The position numbers were made by a program, and so were the translations under genes. From Phoronis australis (Eukaryota; Phoronida; Phoronidae), in contig NMRA01000474.1 of NCBI GenBank assembly GCA_002633005.1, positions 126,001-190,000 of the forward strand: a stretch of 64,000 nt of DNA, read 5' to 3'. Of the stretch, positions 28,348 through 43,300 are shown in pieces. The notes under the pieces are model-generated. The model ran no database searches, was not told the origin of the DNA, and saw nothing but the letters and a program-made list of their open reading frames with translations. The number at the start of each line of letters is the position of its first letter. Within the stretch, counting starts at the first letter, position 1.

Positions 28348-31300
28348 CTATAATAAAAAGAATCGAAACGTAAGACAGTCGGGAAAACACAGGTGACCAC
28401 GTAGAACTTATACAAATTGTTAACGAGTTGAAGTACAGTACAAGACAAAAGTAATCAAACAAAATACCATTTCCTTGTCATGGTGGCCAGTTTATAAGCA
28501 GAAAAACTTTAATTACAGAATAGCATAAGCACCTTACTAACTTCGCTACTCGAACAATGAACTTTACTTTCATCCAGCCTTCATGACCTGGAATTTCGGA
28601 TCCATTTTGTCCCAGAATTTGTTTTAATATTTTTTCTTTTGTATCAAATTGGTTGCCTCAAAATCTTCATACTTAGGCCTTTTTTACCTGTTCTCGAGTG
28701 AATGAACCACATAGCACCCATAAGGAGGATGCCGATGACAAACGATGCGAATGCTATGGCGACCACAGGCACCGTGCCGAGGCCATTGACAATAGTGACC
28801 TTGTCACAGGGCTTGACCTCTGAATAAGTAGGCGGATCCTTTGAGCCACGAACTTTGTTGGCCTTTGTGGGACCTGCGGACTTGGGGGACAGTGGCCTGT
28901 TCAAACTAAAGGGGTTGTCTGCAAGAACAAAGCAAGTGACTGGAATGAAAAGAACAGTCACAAGTTTTCAAAAAAGTTGACAAAAATCTGCTAATCAAAA
29001 AACCAACCAGCCTCATGACAATTTTTGGTCAATTCTTTTACGATCGAAAGTACTTTGTTTTTTCCGATTTCCTTCCACAACAATGACGAAGTTCGAGAAA
29101 ACTAAAAAAAATCATTTGAAAACAACACTCAAACACATTTCTAAGTAGACTGCTTCCACTGTGAAATTTTAAAATGGCACAGCTAGTTTTGAAACGAGTC
29201 TCTTGCTAGAAAAAAACTTGAAATCTGCTTTCGACTAACTCACAGGGGGAGACGTTTCTGTCTTGCACCAGTTCAAAATGCGCGATACAAACTTACACGT
29301 GATACAGTTCAAACTGGAATACAATTTTGCAACAATGGCACTCCTTCATTGAATTTCAGCACATTTTAAAGCGGGCTCGCCCTTCAAAAATTTGGCTGCT
29401 TCACTGCAATATCAAGTACAGCTGAATGTTAAAACTGACGCTATCGTGGCAAGAAAATTCCAAAACCCCGATCCGAAAGGTCTAATAAGCCCAATTCTTG
29501 GTTTGATGTCAAACTTTAACAGCACGTAAGGGAAGACCATCTTAACCCTAACTGAAAAAGAGAGCATCTTACTTCTGATGTCCTGGGGGTGTGAAATGCC
29601 GGTGCCACTGCTAGGTTGGGTTCTGTTGACGACGACAAACGGCCCCGAGTGCCCAATGGTGGCGCGCTCATCACTGAGCAGTGGCTTCCTGCCGTTACTA
29701 TACTGGTATACACAATAATCGCTCTTCGACATGCACTAGGGAAAGGAACAAGGCAATCAATTTCCCAGCTGCTTCAAGGATGTTTGGATATAAATTAAAA
29801 TCAAGTTTCTTCCCCTCAACCAACTGTCCAGTAATATACGCAAGCACCCAAATAAAAAACGATTAATTTTTAATACCAGAAAATACTTTTTTCACTTAAA
29901 AATTGAATCAGTATATTTGCAATAAGGAAGATAGCCCCAATAAAGAATTAATTTTTAAAAAAGCATTTCATCAAACAATCCACCCATCTCAGTGGAGTGA
30001 GAGCGCAGTGATGGGTAACAATCATTGATTTAAGTACAGCCTTATTACCACTTCATTTTTAAAGGTGCTGTGTCCGAGCTCGGAAAATAAGGCCACTAAA
30101 ATTAAAATTAAACCAAATTTTTGCATGTTATACATTGAAAGGAATCATGATCATTTGTCTGGGTGCAAAAAATGCATGTCTGCGTTCTCTAACAATAACT
30201 ATGAGGTCAGATTTCTTCGGGGACTCCAATTAATTTTTTTAAGCAAACACGGCTCTGAAGATATGTTGTACCCAGATCAAAGAGCAGGATTCGTTTCGAT
30301 GTATGAAGTAATGCTTTAATCTGAATTTTGGCCGTCTCATTCGCTGAAATCGAATCTAGGAACCTAATGCCAGAATTGTAAACAGCAAATTGTAGACACA
30401 AAAATTTTACCGTGATACAAAGGTAAAACAACAAGGAAACATGTTTTACCCACCGTGATCCAGTCTTTAAAGAATTGACCTTATGAAATGTGTTCAGTTG
30501 GTCTTACATCACATTATCTTGAAACATCCTTAAATTCTATCAGTGTTTACCTCATTGATACTGCCAAATAAACAGTGGTAGTTTCGCCACACAACAGAGA
30601 AAACAACCACAATTAAGGACTTTTCAAGGTCATTATGCAAGATTCAAAGATTTTTCGAGGTTCCTGCATAAAAATTCGAGGACTTTCCAAGGTCATAATA
30701 CGTACCTAAAATACTTCCAGTTTGAGTACTTTCCGAAGCTTGCAGGAAATGTGGGCAACTGTGACAAACATTTATTTAGACTTTGCTAAAATTCATTATC
30801 CGCATTCGCAGCATGCTGTGGTGAGTCTTGCCCCTTGTCTCGATAAAAAGCCCAAGGTCTCACCAGACACAAAATGCCAGCAGGAAAAATGGACATTATC
30901 AAAACAGCTTAAGGCAGCTTAGCTACCTACCTGTGGCCCGCAGGGCACCACCTGACAGTAGAGGTAAATGAGACCAGAGAACACGCGAGAGGTCGTGAAG
31001 CTGAACGTTGACTTAGGCCCCCCCTCAGGTCCGATCCAAGAAATGGTGGAGACTGTGGCGCACCTGAGACGAACAGACAGACAACACACATTGCGACTTT
31101 GTAGCTGATAGGAGATTGCAAAACACGTAAAACACGTCTTGAGAATCAGCGCAGAATATGGTAACACATGTTTTGAGACTCAGCACGGAATATGGTAAAA
31201 CACGTCTTGAGACTCAGCACAGAATATGGTAAAACACGTCTTGAGACTCAGCACAGAATATGGTAAAACACGTCTTGAGACTCAGCACCGAATATGGAAA

Positions 31301-34300
31301 AACTAATCTTGAGACTCTGCACAGAATATGATAAAACGTCTTGTGAATCGACACCGACTATGGTAAAACGTCTTGAGAATCGACACCGACTATGGTAAAA
31401 CCTCACCAATTTCTTGGCAAAAATAATAATCGCCAAAATTGATCTTTTTCCATCTTTAAGACTGCTGTAATTGCTGCAAATGCCCTCAATTTTTCAAAAC
31501 ATTGTCCATATAAAAACGGGGAACACAAAAGTTCAAAATGGGCGTACTATCACAAACAACAACCTACCCATTACGAATGACATATTTGCGGCGTGTACCA
31601 CTGGTTGACTTAGTTTCTCTGTCATCAAACCAGCAGCTGTGCACCTGCGTATTGAGGAGCTCACCTGTAATAAGAATGAACTGAACGTTCAATTATTCAA
31701 TGAACACTGCTGTGTTATACATGGCACTTCACTCTTACATGAAATTGGTTTGTTAAATCACAAAATAAACATTACAAAGTATTAAAGGAGAATGCCACCC
31801 AAAAAACAACCTATTTTGTATCAATTTAGATCAAGTAGTTCTACTCAATAACGTCACACTCGGTTGCGTTACCTGACACTTGACGACAGACGGAGGTCTT
31901 GAAATTATGCAATGACGTCATTGGTTTCACACGCAGTCTGTTCAGCAGTACACAACACGGGTAACTGGTGTCAGCTTATCAATTGAATTCATCGTTTAAC
32001 GTCAATAAATCATCAAACTTCGATGTAAAACCCTTAAAAATACACCGAGTTCTTATAAAAATGTCTCGTTATATTCCGCTGTTATGGATTTATTGGTATT
32101 TGGACACACCGTAACCTACAAAGTTTGGCAGGGCAATTTACCAAGGTCCGTAGCAGAAGTTTGGGACTGTTCGGAGATAAATTCAAAGTATTCTTCCATG
32201 AAATACAGACAGGAAAATCTAGATCTGTGTTGTTTAGACTTGTGATTTTTTGAGTTCTAAATACACAAAATGCTTGTTTTCCCAGTCAGTGGCTCGGAAC
32301 CCGATCAGGCCCGTCGCGGCCGGACTAACTCGTTATCCCCGCCAGTGTCTCGGAACCCAATCAAGCCTGTCACACCTGGACTGAAGACATCACGAACGTA
32401 AACCAGCCAAAGTTGGAAACTAAACTTCTAGTCAAGAAAATATTATACTAGTGAGCCAAAGAAGTAATGTGCTCGTGATTATGTTGGTGAATTAGCCACG
32501 AAACTGCAAATCTCCTTAATCGTCGGGGGCCGCTAATTCAGGTTCCCCTTTGGCCACAGAACCGTCACGGCAGAAGTTGTACATTGAAAATCATTTGAAT
32601 AACGTATATGTAAATAAAGATTCCCCTAACACCTGGCCGTGGGATAGAAAATCGAGTTATTGTTTCACTACAGTTTCTGTCAGCAAACATTGAATGCGCT
32701 CACACAGCCTTGGTGTCCGGTCAGTTAGTTTCCATTATTGCATCTAAAGCCGGTAACGCAGTGATTTATTCATTGCTGGCTTCTCAAATCATTTGCACTC
32801 ACGAACACTCCAAAGGCATTACAAATTGTATATAATGAGGTAGACTTGGTTTCAGTTTTATAAAAGTATTGGTTAGGGCGAGAGTAATTCATTTTGAAAA
32901 CAGAACGCTCAATAATAAACATCAACACGGTAACTCTCAATTCCAACTTGGAGGAGTACTCATCTGACGAAGACTTCCCAGGTAGGTTTCTCAGGATATC
33001 AGTTCGAACCAGAATACAGTAATCAAGAAATATCAGAGAGGCGTCGTAAATGTGCAGACAATGGAGCATATGGATAGTTCCGAAAACCGTCTCAATGACT
33101 TGTCATGGTGTCAGTGCGCTAACTGCACCATAATGAAAACGACTGACGCTTACGTTTGTCGCCACGAAATTCAACATGTGAAACGCCTTCTTGGATAAGC
33201 AAGCCGAGATTCGCCAGTGAAATCACTGTCCACGAAATGCCAGCCACAGACACGGAGATGTTTCATGGCCGCGTACTTTGTACAAACGCCGTACTTTTCA
33301 TTTTTTAATGCCGTGAGCCACTTTTGAAGCATTTAAGGCTCCCAGCTTCATAGTTTACACAAGCAGGAACGACGGACACACCACACCATGGCGGCACTCA
33401 CTCTGCTGATGAACCACTGATGTCGCTGCAGAGTTTCTCACCTTCCTCACAGGTTAACGCGACACCTCTTGGAAAGGTAAGGTCGACAGAGTACGAGCCA
33501 ATGTGGCTACAGACCGATTAAGACGGTAAAAAAGACTAATTAAATCGGGTGGAATTGTCCTTTAATAGTCACTTACGAAGGACCTCCATTTTGAGAATCA
33601 GATTAAAGTGACTATTGCCCATTCACCACTGCTGGTTATGTTTACTACATGTATTCTAACTGAGCGATTCTCTCCTCTCCCGCACCCCTCACCGCTCTCC
33701 TTCATCCCCCTTGTTACTAGTGCCTGACTACCACAGCTGTTGTTAATATTTACATGCTGTTGTCGTTGTTGTTGTAGATGCTGTTGTGTTCATAGCTGTA
33801 ATCAGTGTTGTTCTTTTCCATGTTTACTCGTTATCAATGCTGCTGTGGTTACAGTTGTTATTGTTTCTCCTATTGCTGTTGTAATAACTTAATGTTGTTA
33901 ATGACACTGTAGTCTATGTAAATTATTTGATATTCAGGCTGTTGTTATTGCTCTAAATTTGGATGTGGTTCTCGCTGCAATCAATGCTGCTCTTTATCAA
34001 TGCTGTTGCCATCGTTATTTATGATGTAACATGTGGTACCAATGATACTGTTGTTGTTAATGCTATTGTTGTTGTTGCTATTGTTGTTGTTACTGTTGCT
34101 GTTGTTGCTGCTACTATTGCTATTGTTGATGTTGCTGTTGTTGCTATTGTTGTTGTTGATGTTGCTGTTGTTGCTGCTACTATTGCTCTTGTTGATGTTG
34201 CTGTTGTTGTTGTTGTTGCTATTGTTGTTGTTGCTATTGTTGTTGTTGCTATTGTTGTTGTTGCTATTGTTGTTGTTGCTATTGTTGTTGTTGCTGCTAC

Positions 34301-37300
34301 TGTTGCTATTGTTGATGTTGCTGTTGTTGTTCTGAATGCAGTGGTAGAGTATGCTGTCACCTGTGCTGACATTGCTGTCTTAATGCCGTTGTTGCTTACA
34401 GCGTCCCCCATCTCCACTAAAGCCAACACATACCCGTGAGTCGATCTTTGAGTCCGACCGTTGCGTACAAGATGGAGCCCTCGGCGACTTCTGGCGGATA
34501 TCTCCTTATAGGGTAGAGCGTCTCTACACGTGACAGGTTGATTTCAGCCAGCACAGCCTGGACAGAATGCTGTCAACATAAGTTAAATACAGAGTGAATG
34601 CTGCTTTGAACTGAATAGACATGGACAGAACTGAACAAATCTTATAACTACCTGACACCCCTCTGCTTAGGCTAAACCATTTCAACACATTCTTGTCGTC
34701 TGCTCTAAGCACCATAGCAAAGGGTTAGATTTGATCTATGATGAGGATGCAGACAGTGGGGCTTGGAATTGCAGAGAACAGATTAATGTTTAATGACAAG
34801 TCACAATTTGTCGAATCTCAAAATCTTCAAAATATCACAGGGAAGTCTCAGTTGTCACAGCTTTTTGGTGCTTTTTTACAGTCATGTATAAGTTACATCA
34901 TCTTTGCAAATCACGATATTAGTCAAAGATAACGGTGAATTCCTTAATTTTACAATTTCTCAAAAACGAAACCACTACTTGACGCTGAAAAAACAATTGT
35001 AAAACCAACAAAACACAAACGGTCATCTAATAATTCTCAAATTGTCACAAAATTTCAGGCAAACATGTAAAGTCGCAGAATGTCACCATGACACAGAGAA
35101 TCCATTCTATGTTATAAATTTCCAATTCTAACACACGCAGCCGACTTAAAAGAAGAAAACGCTGCTTTGCACGATATGAAGTGAACTTTCACTACCGTGC
35201 AGCCAACTCGCATGACTGGAGAGCATCTGCATTTTATGATTAATGTTACATTTCTCCCACTGGAAATATACTTTGTTGATACCACTGAAGTTACATGACA
35301 CATTCACAAAGAAACAATGACTAGTCACATTAGACTTCAGAGTTCTGCTGCCACCTACTGGCAAATGGAGATACTTCAAATTCATAGTGAGTGTCAAAGA
35401 GACAGACGTTTGACATCTTTAAAAAATATTTTGATATAAAAACATTCAAGAATTTATTCTCTATTATTGCTTATCACACACGTCATGACAGTTTCATGAA
35501 AAATTCAAACATTAAAATTCTATCACAGAATCTGTCGACTATAATTAATCTTAACGGCATGCCCATTTTAAGACAGCTTATACCAAAAATGAAAGTTACT
35601 TGAAAACGAATAAATCGTCACTAGAGCACTACCTGCTCTTTTTCAGTTTCCTCTTCCTTCACAGCGACCCCTGGTGTCAGGTACGAACAATGAAAAGTGA
35701 CCGAGATTGTTCTCTCTGCCGTGTTGTAGTCTTCGTCATCAGACAGAAGGCTGCCGACCCCTGACCCCTCATCCTCAGCAACCGGTGCAGGGCGACCACC
35801 AGATGAATAGCGTATGAAAACCTTGAACAAAACATTACAAAACGATCACCAAACTGGTAATAAAAGGAGAAAAGTAAATACAACCTTCATACGCCACCTG
35901 GTTTAAAGGACTGGATAGTAACTGCAGTTAAAGGACTGGATAGTAACTGCAGTTAAGGGACTGGAGAGTAACTGCAATTAAGGGACTGGATAGTAACTGC
36001 AGTTAAAGGACTGGATAGTTACTGCAGTTAAAGGACTGGATAGTAACTGCAGTTAAAGGACTGGATAGTAACTGCAGTTAAAGGACTGGATAGTAACTGC
36101 AGTTAAAGGACTGGATAGTAACTGCAGTTAAAGGACTGGATAGTAACTGCAGTTAAAGGCAGGGCTCAACACTAACGGTTGCCCGATTGCCCGTGTACAT
36201 GTAGATTTTGCGTCGGGCAAGTGGAATTTGAAAAGTACTTGCCCGATGGGCAAGTTAAAAAGCTAGCCGCATAGACAAGTAGATCCTAAGATTGTCTGCT
36301 CGACATTTGCTCCAAAGTAACGAACCCCGACACAAGCCTAAAAACCGTCGAAAAAGTCCCTGTTGCCGTCAAAGAAACTCCCGTCTTCGAATGAGGACCG
36401 AAAGGAAAATAGATCGAGTGTTATGCAGCGTGCACAGATGACACTCGCGGTCATATCCTTTCGATTCTCTGAACGTGCCCTGCAGTTTCTGAATAAGTTG
36501 TCACGTGATACTACTGATCGTCTGCACTCTGGCAAAACGTCTTAACATGGAAGCCGTCCAGGCCTGGACGGCATTGGTTTAGTTGCTAAAAAACAAGTTC
36601 AGGAAGAATCAAAGCAATAATATGAAACGAAAAAAGTGCGGGGATGGGTTCCGTCATGGGAAATTAGGTTTTCTGGCCTGCGAGACAGTGAACAATGGAC
36701 GACGTTTGATTTTTGCCGGCGTTTACCCATGTACAGCTGGAAGCACCGCGTTCGTCAGCGGATGTAAGTCATACAGATAAGCGCAAAAGCTAAAAAGTGA
36801 AGGATTGACGACATATTTTCTACACTACACAGCAGTTTAAAAGGCCTGGTATTTATTCAGGGGGAATTCCAAAGGACATTCTTATGAATTCCCGGCTCCC
36901 GGTGGCGACTCCCGAAAGAAGAGGAATACGATACGGTCTTCGGGATTGCCGTTCTGAAGTCTGAAGGGTGACTTTTTCGCGGTCTATCTGTTTTTCAAAA
37001 ATGTAATTATTTATTGAAAATAAAAGTATATGTGGCATTATTATATGTTTAAATTTGATTTTAATTTAATACAAGGTACCGACGACCAAAACTGTGCAAG
37101 ATTTTTACGGATAGCAAAAATTGAAATTCAGGTTAGCAACAACTCAAGTTTAATGCATAAGGGCGTATAAACTAATGAATACGCAGAAGTGTCGAGAGTT
37201 CATGCCCTAGCTCATTTCGGGGCCTGTGAATGTGTGACAATGGTTCAGATACCATAGTTACTCTTCTAATTTGTCTCTCTAGTGTTTTGACACACCTTAT

Positions 37301-40300
37301 AAATAAATGTTCTATAAGAAGAATCGTTAAAAAAATAGTAACTCATGTATGTAGCGTGCACAACACAAGAGGAGGCTCAGCACAGGCAGCCCTACGGTAA
37401 CACATTACCTAGGTGTGCACATGCGCGATGCTATTTGGGATTGTACTTGGGGCAAGTGAATTCGTTGTTCGGGCAAGTAAAAATTTCAACTACTTGCCCG
37501 AAGGGCAAGTGGCTTCAAAAGTTAATGTTGAGCCCTGGTTAAAGGACTGGATAGTAACTGCAGTTCTTTTCAACTACCACTGCATGAGACACACATTCGT
37601 TGAAAGTTACCTCCCAACGATGGACAGTTATCATTTCGGTCGCACTGGCAGGAGTAATGCAGGTTAAGTGAACATTTTATAACAGGGTAATATGAAAAAC
37701 CAATACTCGTCGTTATTTTTTTCTTCATTTTTAATTACTTAATTCTACTAAGAGCATCGAGAGCTTTAAGATGGTGTTCAAGAATGACGACTACAAAAAC
37801 TGGTTGAAATAGTTGCCCAAAACAAGCAGCAAAGAAAATGGTTAAATCAAACAACGTCCACCAGGTGGAGCAACAGTAGTAAAACTGAAGCTGCCTTTAG
37901 GGAATTGTCAAAAAATTGACAGGTGCCATTCTCTCATTAATTTGTTTGCTAAATTACGATGTCCACTTCTCCCTACCCTGGTGCTACGCCCCTCATTTTA
38001 AACCACTCCACCATCACCTTATAATATACAAATAGACTACGTTCTTCATGACTATCACATCCTGATCTCCCATTCTCAGCTCTCATATCACCACTGGGTC
38101 CTTTAACATATACTCAATGACCTGACCTTTTGTTATTCTCTAACCCTTGTGTCCGCATTTACCCCCCCCCTCTCTCGCCCCCACCCCTTACCTTTTACAG
38201 ACCATACCCATTATTCTTATGGTGCCTCTCACGTCCCATTTCCCCACTCTCACTCTTCATCTTGTGATCATAGGGCATGCCAGTTTCAGGCCACATCCCC
38301 CCCTCCTTAACACTCAAACCCCTCACCTTGTTCTCATAGGTCATGCCATTAGTCACCCTCTCGCCTCTCGTGCCACATCCATCCAATGTAGTTTCTAAGA
38401 TGAAGTGCGTATTATTTTCCCTCGCCTGGCACATGCGGTCCTGAAGAGTCAGCTGGTGTTTCTTAACACCCTACAAATAAAAAACACATGGTCAGGCTCA
38501 AAAGGGGATTCAACACGCTCCTCTTTAATTACAAAGAAAAACTAGATATTAGTTAAAACACGCACGTTCTATCCACTCAGCAATATATAGTGACGAGGAA
38601 CAATTTTGTTAACACAAAAGAATGAAATATCTGCCAAAATTGACTTATTCAGCGGGGGTTATATATAGCCCATTTCACAAATCTTCGAATGTTAACAAAT
38701 GTTCGAAATGTCAAAGTGCGTTTGTTGTTGACAGCTGTACTGAATAAAGTTTTCAAATACACAAGTAAAATCGTCTTCTTGTTTAATCTTGTGGAAGACT
38801 TTGATGAAATAAAAATTTACCGCTGCGCCACATTGCGATCTAATTTGAAGAAACTTTACCTAATTCTCCATTCCCACATCGCAATATTACGTAGGGAAAT
38901 TATTTGCAGACCAGTTATTGTCTACTGTCATTTTTTAAAAGCATTAAGGGACAGATGCTGGCTCGTAAAGATCCAATGACATCACAGGTAACTTGTGGTC
39001 ATGGTAGTGATGGGATGGCGTGTGCCTTGAGAATCTTTCGCGTGTAAAGATTTGCTAATCTACGTATTTAATGCACTCGGGTGACAAGCGTTGCTTTCCT
39101 GAAATATAGTCTACAGTGGCGGATTTAGGGGTGGGGACAATATTCTCCCAGATTCACTTTGGCAGTTCAGTGGTGCGAATGTCTGATGAGCAAAATTCTG
39201 GCTAATACTCTGCCCTGGCTCCGCCTAACTCAAAATCCTGGATCCACTCCTGGCTTAGTTATCTACGATGTAACTTGATGTTTACCAGCCAATAACCATC
39301 CCACATTGGATGTAAAAAAATGACAACAACGCTGTAGACGAAATCCCCTGAATTCCAACTAAGTGTCAAAGACAGGGCTATCAATGGAATTTGTAGACTC
39401 AGTTTTGATAGGCTTACTTTGTGACGTCGCCTTTAAATAGCAAGCGAAAAGGAAATACAGCCCCAACAAACACTTGACATTTACCCTTAGCAGGTGTTTG
39501 CGTATGACGACACGCATGCCAGTATTGAGACAGGAAGTGTGCATGCCTCGCTCCAGGAATGACCTCTGTTGTTCTGACGCATACAATCTGGGTTGACGCA
39601 GTGATTTCGGGTAATTCAGTGGAGAACGCGAATCTGGAAATGTAACCGTGTTGATTGGCTTATCAAACACACTGTTATGCACTGGCAGGCCAATGAGAAA
39701 CACCTGTACAACAATTAGCTATAGAACTGTGCTCAGGTAATTAATCACCAAGTTTGTCTAATTAATATTGATATACAACACTCCTGTGGGTGACACATTC
39801 GCTAAGAAAGGTCAAGAAACATACCAAATCCTGGCAACTGCACATTGGCACAACTGTCTTCTCCAGTAATTCAGACCTGACTGGTCAGAATGCTTGACAA
39901 GAGCACCACCCTAAGCTGACAACACGCGAAACCCACTAATAGGGACACCTGAACAGTGTCCAGCAACTTACCAACAGGAGACAACACCAAGTTAATGTGA
40001 TTGGCCAAGGTTGCCAACACATAGGAGGCAGGGCGCCCGTACGAGCGCTCGATCTTGGCTATGAGCCTATTTTGAGATTTGTTGTAGTCCAGTTGACCTG
40101 TGGTCATCTCCCGGTCACCCTCCACTTGACCCTTGGCCTGCAAAAGAAAAGCCAGCCATACTGAATGGCATGTAGGTGATAAGCATACTAGTCAGTTCTA
40201 CACACTTTAAGGCAAAAGCAACCATCCTAAACAAACAGCAGTGTCAATTAGAACATGTCACATTGCTAGTCTTAGCTTGTTCCTTATTGACTATGGAAAC

Positions 40301-43300
40301 ACACTACTACCGCCAGGGCCAGCAATTCCTTAGTCCTCGCCACTGATACTCATGAAGTCGAAGAAGGTGTCGGCATCAAAACCACAAGCTCCAACGTGAA
40401 CAGGGATCGAGAGCGTGAATGACCTCATCGGAAATCCAGGTCCAACTATCACACCCACGTCAAGCAGTAAGAGAACTAGACCCTTAGAACGACTGGAGAA
40501 ACGTCTGACAGTTATCAACTACATGATTTTTACAAAGTACCGTAAAATCTCACCAATTCAGGACACGATGAAATGCTATTTTCTCACTTTTTCATAAAAA
40601 TATGTATCATCGAATTGATGCTTAGCCATATTCAAAAGTTTGTTACCGTAGCTACTATCAGAATTTTTTCTTTTGAAAAATTGTGGCCAGTCACAACAAT
40701 GAAGACCTAGGAAAATTGTAACGGTAATTTTCACTTACTTTTGTCCAAATTGGGTGAGCTTCTACTGTAAACCTTCCTTGTCCAACCAATTTGTAGTTCT
40801 TGTTAGATTACGCAAGTGGACCAAAAGAGATTTAACACACAGCTCATAGTGGCACTTTCAGACATTAACGGTAACTTACCACGACCTCCAGCTGACCTTG
40901 GTACTCGGCGGCCATCACTTTCCATAAGATCGACCTACCAGACTGAAGCACAAGAGTCACGTGACTAGGTACACGCGTGCCGGGACCAGGCGTCACATGC
41001 ACCACTACTGGCTGGATATCGGTGCTAGCGACACGTTCGGCCGAGCTGACCTCCACAATGTGGACAACCCTGGAAACAGAACCCGCTTTTTAGTAACATG
41101 TTCAGTGCGTCTTTGTTTATTAGTGCTTGTTCACCTGATGCCTGTAATCATTATGGTATTTGTTAAAGCTAAAATACTGTCTGAGAAAAAAAGTTTTAGC
41201 ACGACGTTGAACGCCATTAGTCTGTTGTTAGTGTGAATCCATTTTTGCAGTTAAACAAAGGATTAAATGGACTCAAATAATTGTTTCTGCAACGCAAACC
41301 TTTCTATTTCAGCTTGAATTTAACATTTGAAATAACGCTACAAATGACTTTGAAACCCAACTGGTGTTCTGACCAATCACAGGGCGTGGAATCTTATCAC
41401 CTGTCATAGCATGCAAGAAAGGTTTTGGTTTTTGGATTCAGAGGCCCAAGCTAACAGTGTTGCGAGTCCAGCTAGATGACTTCACTTGATAATCAGAGCC
41501 TAGCTTACGAATTAAGCCGTCTGGGCCCACACTATTTTCGAAAATTGAAACTCGGCGTTTTTGATGAAAGAAAGCCAGAAACAATACAAACCTGTCTTTG
41601 GCATTGTGTGCCATATCACAGCCGTAAGGCGTTATGGGGGTCCGAAGTACAACGCTTCCTCCCACGCCACTATCTGAAGGTGTACAGTCGATGGGAAATG
41701 ACGAGTCTGAAATTGTGAAATGGGCCGAAACAAATAATACAATATCTATAAGATTTTAATGCTCACGAAATAAGTTGCTCAGTCCTATCATGAGGCTAAA
41801 AAAGCTTGTTCTGGTAAGACATGAAAACACGCTCACAACTACATCAGCTAATAGAACTTGCACTCACAGTTCACCTATTGGCAACAGAGGCATTGGCCAA
41901 GATTGGCTGCTTCTCATTTTCAAGGGATTTTTACACAGCTATGAAAGCCCATAAGTTTTGAAATATTGTCCAACTGCAGCTATGGTGCAGAACTGAACTT
42001 GAAAAAGTATTATCTTCGGAGCTGCGTTATCTTATGGAAAAATGGAACTCAAGCTCACTTATCTGGCATGCAGTGTCCAAGAAGCCCTAAATAGCTTCTC
42101 AATAAATAATTCAAGCAATTGTTTCCTAACAATAGAACGAGGTTCTTCTTTTAAATTGCGAGTTTACCATCCATGCATTCAACAAATGGAAACAGCAATA
42201 GTCACTTACAGAGGGGCTGCATATTGACAACCAGTTTTCTCTATTAAATAATGGGCAACAAACTGGTTCTCAAAATCTGGGACCCTTGCAAGCGGCTATT
42301 GCCAATAAAACCTCATGTACCGACAATAGATATATGAAACATATTTTAAGCTCCTGTGAACCTGTCTTCTGCTCAAAGAACTAAGTTTCGATTTAAAGCA
42401 ACACCCCCCCCCCCCCCCCCCCNCCCGCCCCTCTGAGTAGGACTTACCTGTCCCCACCATGAGGTTCACAACGTTGCCCTCTTTTGCATCCAGTACAGAC
42501 GTCACGCCACCATAGCGCCTGGTAGCCCATCGGATCAACCGGGTCATATTGTTACTTGGCAGCCGCTGTTTTGGGATCACGGCTGCTGCTAGATCGTTCT
42601 CGTTCACCAATGATTGACGCGGAACCTTAGAGAAGAGGGGGGTAATTATAACTAACTATCAACTTAGATAAGGAAATAATAGCTAACAGCTTGCACAGAA
42701 GTTGACGAAATTCACTGAAATTCATCTAACTTCATCAAAGTCACAGCGAAAATCGACAACGAAAGCGGGCTTAAGAATAAGATACACCAGACACTATACA
42801 TGGCCAGATGGAGATGACACCAACGTGCAGATAAGTGGTCGTAAGAAGTGGTTAAAATATGTTAAAACGATCATAAACTCGAATTTTGTTGAAGAAACTA
42901 AAGCATTGATTTAGACCGCATGCCACTTTGAAACAGATTTAAACCGTCTTGTTCTTTACTTTGGTGAGAAATGATTTTCGTCATGCAATTAATTAGCCAA
43001 CAAGCTGAACATCATCAGTAGACAAATAAAATGGCACGCCGTGACAGGTCAACTTATAGAGCCTGGGTATAATGACCTGCCAGTTCTTTCAAAGCCCTAT
43101 TTTAACTAAGAAACAATTTCAGACCAATTTCAAATCTTGTCTTAATAAAAAAATGTTTTTGTGACAGGAGGCAGGTTAATAGCTCTGTTAAATACAGCAA
43201 AAATTCTTTCGTTACAATCAAATGCACTATTTTCAAAACTTTATGAAAGGTCGTTGTTTGAAAATGACACTACCAAACCATATTTACTGTTTTACAACAC

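Noticed and set aside
34019-34439. Three overlapping frames of 100–158 residues reading poly-Leu, poly-Val and poly-Thr
   Set aside because: They are translations of an imperfect GTT/GCT microsatellite inside a TGFBR3 intron.
39956-39966. GTAAGT donor inside TGFBR3 exon 7
   Set aside because: Its phase would bring an early stop in exon 8; the downstream CAG/gtgtcc site keeps the frame.
40330-40518. Minus-strand frame of 62 residues between TGFBR3 exons 6 and 7
   Set aside because: Exons 6 and 7 join in phase and match human betaglycan continuously without it, and no donor follows it.
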